Assembly: GCA_964512165.1 (NCBI GenBank)
Contig: CAZEHQ010000021.1
Location: 1-33,437, forward strand
Reading direction: 5' to 3'
Length of the DNA stretch: 33,437 bases
Origin: UBA8231 sp964512165
GTDB taxonomy: Bacteria; Latescibacterota; UBA2968; UBA8231
Shown: one piece after another, positions 29,797 through 33,437 of the stretch
Layout: every line of letters starts with the position of its first letter
Numbering within the stretch: position 1 is the stretch's first letter
Made by a program: the position numbers and the translations under genes
The notes under the pieces: model-generated
What the model was told of the DNA's origin: nothing
Database searches by the model: none
The model's input: the letters and a program-made list of their open reading frames with translations, nothing else

Positions 29797-30959
29797 GTCG
29801 TCCCCTCCTCCCGAAGCTGGGTGGAACTCACGTCCAGGCGGAACGCGGACTCGGGGATCTCCTCGAGGAGGTCGGCGAATTCCGCCGGTACGCGAACGTC
29901 GCCGAGTCCGCGGTATTCTCCCTCCCAGGCCCTCCCCGAAACCAGGAAGCGGGCCCCGAGACCGCGGAGCTCTCGCAAGGCCCGGTCCATGTGATCGCGG
30001 TCGCCGCCGTAGTACCCGGGCTCGAACAGGCGCACCGCCGTGTCGAAGCCGATGGCGAACCAGCAGCCGGGGAAGAGTCGGGCCTTGCCCAGGAAGGTCG
30101 GCTCGCGAGTCAGCAGAAGCCTCCGGCTCCCCCGGGCCTGGCCGGCCCGCTCCAGGATCTCGCGGTACGCCAGCGGGCTCTTGTCCACGTTCTCCACGGA
30201 GAGCTCGAAGCAGGCACGCCGGCCGCTGCGCCGCTCCGCCGCCGCCGCGAGGCCGGAGTGACCGGCGTGGAAGGGGTTGAAGGACCCAGCCACCAGGATC
30301 CTTCCCTCGCACGGCACCGCGGGGCGTCCGGAACCGCCGGGGGCCTCCATCTCCACCGCCTCCAGCCGGCCCCCCAGCAAGCCCTCCAGGGCCTCGTCGA
30401 CGGCCGCCTCGGAATCCTCTACCCGGACCCAGGAGGGCAGGACCGGTCCGCCGGCGCCATCCGCGTCGACACCGGAGGCCGCGGCGCAGCGGGCGACGAG
30501 GACGGCGCTGAGGACCTCCTCCTGGGAGAGCCGGTCCGCGGCCCCCGGGTCGAACCGGAGACTGGCAAAGGAGTAGGCGAGGGGTCCCCGGGTGCACACG
30601 AAGGCCCGGTCCCGCCCCTTGCGCACCCGGTCGGTGGCCAGAGCGGCGGTGGCCCCGGCGCCGACGGCCCCGTCACTTCGGGCCAGAATCCGGGCGCGGC
30701 CCCTGGCCTTTGCGGCCAGAAGCCGGGCGGTCTCCTCCCGGACCCGGTGGGGGCCGGGTCTGCCGAGATAGTCGGCGACCGCCTCGGCGAGATAGGGCAC
30801 CTGGGCCTCGACCATGGCGCGCGATGCTCCGGGATGGTTGAGCAACCAGCTGACCCCCAGGGAACCTCCTCCGGTGACGGCCACGGCCAGGGGCTTTCCG
30901 GCCCCCAGGACGGCCTCCACCCTGTCCCAGGCCCAGGACCCGAGGGCCGACTCGGTCAC
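29793..30959 (-). CDS. CinA-C-like (NMN amidohydrolase-like) domain fused to a nucleotidyltransferase
   Basis: The 388-residue product has two domains. Residues about 1-165 resemble the CinA C-terminal fold, whose members include nicotinamide mononucleotide deamidase (VTGGGSLGVSWLLNHPGASR, 28-47, then a conserved Arg-rich region). Residues about 218-388 form a NadD/cytidylyltransferase-like domain with GSFNPFHAGH (225-234) and VSSTQLR (377-383, the ISSTxxR motif), though the middle is diverged. The combination suggests a step in NAD or other nucleotide-cofactor salvage; activity is inferred. Similar fusions occur, I believe, in plants. The GTG at 30959 overlaps the stop of the Nramp-like gene (GTGA) and has no Shine-Dalgarno, so it relies on coupling. 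Confidence 0.8.
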   Translation of the reverse strand: MTESALGSWAWDRVEAVLGAGKPLAVAVTGGGSLGVSWLLNHPGASRAMVEAQVPYLAEAVADYLGRPGPHRVREETARLLAAKARGRARILARSDGAVGAGATAALATDRVRKGRDRAFVCTRGPLAYSFASLRFDPGAADRLSQEEVLSAVLVARCAAASGVDADGAGGPVLPSWVRVEDSEAAVDEALEGLLGGRLEAVEMEAPGGSGRPAVPCEGRILVAGSFNPFHAGHSGLAAAAERRSGRRACFELSVENVDKSPLAYREILERAGQARGSRRLLLTREPTFLGKARLFPGCWFAIGFDTAVRLFEPGYYGGDRDHMDRALRELRGLGARFLVSGRAWEGEYRGLGDVRVPAEFADLLEEIPESAFRLDVSSTQLREEGTT

Positions 30960-32371
30960 AGGAGGCCGAGGAAGTCGATCACGCCGCGCACCCCCCAGGC
31001 GGTGAGAAAGAGGCCGCTCAGGACGTTGAGGATCAGCAGAGTACGGCCCATACGCAGAGCCGGCGGCAGCCGCGTCCTGTCGGTCCACACCATCAGCAGG
31101 CACCACAGGCCGCAGGTGAGCACGCCGCCGAAGATCGCGGCGGGCGTCACGATCTGCACCGGATTGCCGCCGAGCCACATGATGGAGACGCCGCCGATCC
31201 CGCAGTAGGCCACGACCCATGGCCGCAGTCGCCGGAGCGGCATCTGGCGTACCCTGGCCGACAGGGGCCGCAGACACTCGTGGGTGGTGCGCACGTAGAG
31301 CTCGTAGGCGCCGAGAATCGTGCCGAAGAAGGCGGTGAAGATGCCGGCCTGATACACGTACAGAAGCTTGGGATGCAGCCCGGTGAGGAAGGCGGCCTGC
31401 ACCGAGAGAAGCTGCAGGCCCGAGGGCACGACCTGCCCCGGGTGCAGGAGCGCGGCGCCGAGGATCATGAAGGCCATGGTGAAGACCACGACGCAGAGAA
31501 AGCTGCCTCCCGTGTCGGCCAGGGGCGCCCGCAGCCACGCCCGTGCCCGGCCGACGTTGGCTTCGTCCACGGGGATCTCGACTCCCCCCGACCCTCCCGG
31601 CGGACGCCGGCCGAGAAGCCCCCAGCCCTTCTCCCGGAGCATGCCGATGTAGCCGAAGTAGTCCTGCGTTCCCCCGCCGATCGCTCCGAGATAGGTCCCG
31701 AGCTCGAGCCAGGGAGAACGGCCCGCGATAGCCGGGTACTTGGCGCTCACCCAAGGCTGGTAGGCGGGAAGGGAAGGAACCAGGCTGCCTTGCAGGGCCG
31801 CCAGCCAGTCGGGGCGGCAGGCGAAGGTGGCCAGGAGGATGAACAGAAGGAGGACACCGACGATCACCGTCTGGGTACGCTCCAGGGCCCCGTAGCTCTG
31901 TACCAGCGTCAGGAGGATGGCGGCTGCGGCGAACAAGGTGCCCCAGACCCTGCCGTCCGACCAGAGGTCCGTCCCCCCCTCGAGCCCGCCGATCCAGACT
32001 ACGAGGCCGCCGAGCATCTTGGGGAGTCCCGACAACCACAAGGGAAAGCACAGGATCGTCATCGCCGAGAGGAGGACCACCGCCCAGCCCTGCGGGCCGG
32101 GAAGGTACCTCCAGCTCTCGATCGGATGTTCCCCGGTGAGGGTTATGTAGCGGGCGGCGGTGTAGACCTGGACGAACTTCATCAGGCCGCCCCCTATGAA
32201 GCACCACAGAAGAGCGTATCCGAAGAGGGCCCCCCCGCGCGAGGCGAAGACGGTCTCGCCGCTGCCTATGGTGACCGAGGCGATGATGGCGCCGGGGCCG
32301 AAGGATCGCAGCAGGGCTCCTGCCCTCCGGCCGGTCAGCTCCTCGGGGGGTTCGGGGTAGCGGTTGTCCAC
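30956..32371 (-). CDS. Nramp-like divalent-metal-type transporter
   Basis: An integral inner-membrane protein of 471 residues with about 11 hydrophobic helices and the LeuT-type arrangement of the Nramp superfamily. The first helix reads FGPGAIIASVTIGSGETVF, aligning with Nramp helix 1, but GPGA replaces the metal-binding DPGN, and helix 6 lacks the MPH motif. It therefore belongs to the Nramp-like group without canonical metal ligands and its substrate is unknown. The GTG at 32371 is the first start; no Shine-Dalgarno precedes it, and the promoter signal is so close that the mRNA may be leaderless. It is the first gene of the operon ending with nnrDE. Confidence 0.82.
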   Translation of the reverse strand: MDNRYPEPPEELTGRRAGALLRSFGPGAIIASVTIGSGETVFASRGGALFGYALLWCFIGGGLMKFVQVYTAARYITLTGEHPIESWRYLPGPQGWAVVLLSAMTILCFPLWLSGLPKMLGGLVVWIGGLEGGTDLWSDGRVWGTLFAAAAILLTLVQSYGALERTQTVIVGVLLLFILLATFACRPDWLAALQGSLVPSLPAYQPWVSAKYPAIAGRSPWLELGTYLGAIGGGTQDYFGYIGMLREKGWGLLGRRPPGGSGGVEIPVDEANVGRARAWLRAPLADTGGSFLCVVVFTMAFMILGAALLHPGQVVPSGLQLLSVQAAFLTGLHPKLLYVYQAGIFTAFFGTILGAYELYVRTTHECLRPLSARVRQMPLRRLRPWVVAYCGIGGVSIMWLGGNPVQIVTPAAIFGGVLTCGLWCLLMVWTDRTRLPPALRMGRTLLILNVLSGLFLTAWGVRGVIDFLGLL

Positions 32372-32379
32372 GTGGGCAA

Positions 32380-32431
32380 CGAAAGACGGGGATGACGAAG
32401 GTTGTCAATCGCCCTCGTCCCTCGGCATATT
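32380..32431. promoter_or_regulatory. divergent promoters of the Nramp-like gene and galU with overlapping -35 boxes
   Basis: TTGTCAA at 32402-32408 reads TTGTCA on the plus strand (-35, 5 of 6) and TTGACA on the minus strand (perfect -35). On the plus strand an 18-nt spacer leads to CATATT (32426-32431) with the predicted start about 2 nt before the galU ATG. On the minus strand the -10 is weak (TCTTTC or CTTTCG, 32380-32386), again only a few nt from the GTG. Neither gene has a Shine-Dalgarno, consistent with leaderless mRNAs. Confidence 0.42.
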
Positions 32432-32438
32432 CCCCGCC

Positions 32439-33395
32439 ATGACCATCGATCGCGCCGTCATACCGGTGGCCGGTCTCGGCACGCGGCTGCTGCCGACGAC
32501 CAAGGCCGTGCCCAAGGAGATGCTCCCCGCGGGGCGCCTGCCGATCATCCACCACGTCGTGGAGGAGTTGATCGCCGCCGGGATCCGGCGGATCCTGTTC
32601 GTCAGCAGCCGCCAGAAGGGAGCGATCGAGAATCACTTCGACGACTACTCGTCGCTGCTGATGCACCTGGAGCTCGACGGCCGGGACGTCCGCGAGATGG
32701 GGCGCTTCGACTACCGCCAGCGCGGCATCGAGTTCTTCTTCACCCGGCAGCAGGTTCCCTTGGGGGAGACCAAGCCCCTGGGCACAGGAGACGCCGTCGC
32801 CTCGGCCGAGAGCTTCGTCGGCGGCTCCGACTTCGTCGTCGCCTACGGGGACAGCATCATCGCCTCACCGAACCCTCCCGGCCTCGTGGAACGGATGATC
32901 CGCTCCCACGAGGAGCACCGCTCCGCCTGCACCATCGGCGCCTGGGAGGTGAGGCCGGAGATGGTGGGCCACTACGGCATCCTGGTGCCCGGACAGGCCG
33001 GAGGGGACCCGGCGGACACCCGCCTCGCCGACATCATCGAGAAGCCGGCCCCCGGCACCACCGACAGCCTCCTGGCCGTGAGCGCCCGCTACGTCTTCGC
33101 GCCGGAGATCCTCGACCGCATCCGCGCCGTGGCGCCCTCCGAGACGGGGGAGATCTACCTCACCGATGCGATCCGCGGCCTCATCGAGAACGGGCGCGAG
33201 GTCCGCTCCGTGCGCCTCCGGGAGGACGAGACGCGTTACGACATCGGCAACCACTCCGCCTACTTCCGGACCTTCATCGACTTCGCCCTGAAGGATCCGG
33301 AATGGGGGGAGGAGACGGCCGCCTACCTCGCCGGGCGGCTGGCTGGAGGGTCCGCCCGGACAGGTGGGCGGGACGACCCCGGGAGGGCGGGATGA
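32439..33395 (+). CDS. galU: UTP-glucose-1-phosphate uridylyltransferase
   Basis: GalU makes UDP-glucose, a donor for envelope glycans. The 318-residue product has the nucleotide-binding signature AVIPVAGLGTRLLPTTKAVP with KEMLP, then YGDSII, HYGILVPG, DIIEKPAPGTT, GEIYLTDAI and DIGNHSAYFRTFIDFAL, all in GalU order. Start ATG 32439, eight residues before the signature; upstream codons of the longer frame have no support. No Shine-Dalgarno is present, and a promoter-like pair ends just before the ATG. The stop overlaps the next start (ATGA). With the GT2 and GT9 enzymes it fits an envelope glycan context. Confidence 0.93.
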   Translation: MTIDRAVIPVAGLGTRLLPTTKAVPKEMLPAGRLPIIHHVVEELIAAGIRRILFVSSRQKGAIENHFDDYSSLLMHLELDGRDVREMGRFDYRQRGIEFFFTRQQVPLGETKPLGTGDAVASAESFVGGSDFVVAYGDSIIASPNPPGLVERMIRSHEEHRSACTIGAWEVRPEMVGHYGILVPGQAGGDPADTRLADIIEKPAPGTTDSLLAVSARYVFAPEILDRIRAVAPSETGEIYLTDAIRGLIENGREVRSVRLREDETRYDIGNHSAYFRTFIDFALKDPEWGEETAAYLAGRLAGGSARTGGRDDPGRAG

Positions 33396-33437
33396 GCCGG
33401 GGCGCAGCGGCACGGACGACGCCTTTCGTGATCGTTG
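33392..33437 (+). CDS. start of a further gene, cut by the window edge
   Basis: An ATG at 33392 overlaps the galU stop (ATGA) and opens a frame reading MSRGAARTTPFVIV up to the window end. GGGAGG lies 8-13 nt upstream (33380-33385), the best ribosome binding site nearby. The position and coupling make it a probable second gene of the galU operon. Too little is visible to name it; a GHMP-type sugar kinase would be one possibility but cannot be supported. Confidence 0.5.
   Translation, partial: MSRGAAARTTPFVIV

Noticed and set aside
26890..29994. 1034-codon open frame on the plus strand
   Set aside because: Opposite nnrDE and the M20 gene, both with complete catalytic motifs; the antisense product is low-complexity.
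30959..32666. N-terminal extension of the CinA/nucleotidyltransferase frame to 957 residues
   Set aside because: The added part is an out-of-frame reading of the Nramp-like gene, which has convincing membrane helices in its own frame. The GTG at 30959 overlapping that stop is the better start.

Overview
This is a GC-rich (roughly two-thirds G+C) bacterial chromosome segment with dense gene packing, many start/stop overlaps, GTG and TTG starts and one run of ten Ns (7524-7533), so it is a draft or metagenome assembly. Gene content points to an uncultured Gram-negative or diderm lineage: GT9 heptosyltransferase family, RlpA-like and TPR lipoproteins, a TonB C-terminal domain, class 1B PyrD/PyrK. 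The lipoprotein's N-terminal sequence resembles proteins I associate with the FCB superphylum and its candidate phyla (Eisenbacteria or Krumholzibacteria type). That placement is an inference; no rRNA is present. No CRISPR array, prophage, insertion sequence or classic defence island is visible.

Layout. 1-833 (minus): a stable-RNA/translation operon, tRNA-Gly, tRNA-Thr, rpmG, tRNA-Trp, secE, behind a strong sigma70-type promoter. tuf, usually found here, is absent. 855-1515 (minus): greA with its own promoter and a terminator-like attenuator in its leader. 1668-3742 (plus): ygfZ-dinB, coupled. 3753-7167 (minus): a GlcD/GlcF-type FAD/Fe-S oxidoreductase and an unknown 173-aa protein. 7302-7837 (plus): a promoter, palindrome and terminator ahead of zapA, which is split by the assembly gap. 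7906-8430 (minus): infC. 8575-10564 (plus): a PfkB kinase and a D-2-hydroxyacid dehydrogenase, then a TIM-barrel isomerase-like gene (minus) and an MFS transporter fused to HEAT repeats (plus). 13824-17301: GT2 glycosyltransferase, HIT protein, a solitary rplC, GT9 glycosyltransferase and pcm. 17306-26097 (minus): one tightly packed operon, carB, TPR/TonB-C lipoprotein, pyrK, pyrD, rlpA-like. 26285-26842: a tail-anchored unknown. 26977-32371 (minus): Nramp-like transporter, CinA-like/nucleotidyltransferase fusion, M20 peptidase, NnrDE. 32439-end (plus): galU and the first codons of a further gene.

How the genes work together. Two operons stand out. The carB operon couples pyrimidine synthesis (carbamoyl phosphate synthase and the two-subunit dihydroorotate dehydrogenase) to two envelope lipoproteins through overlapping start and stop codons. 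The second places a CinA-like/NadD-like fusion next to the NAD(P)H-hydrate repair enzyme, suggesting a pyridine-nucleotide salvage or repair unit with a metal-type transporter. Other points of interest are the rpmG stop codon, which lies across the RNase P site of tRNA-Trp; a Ser in place of the usual Cys in PyrD; a probable ATC start for infC; and an assembly gap that is probably not a real gap.
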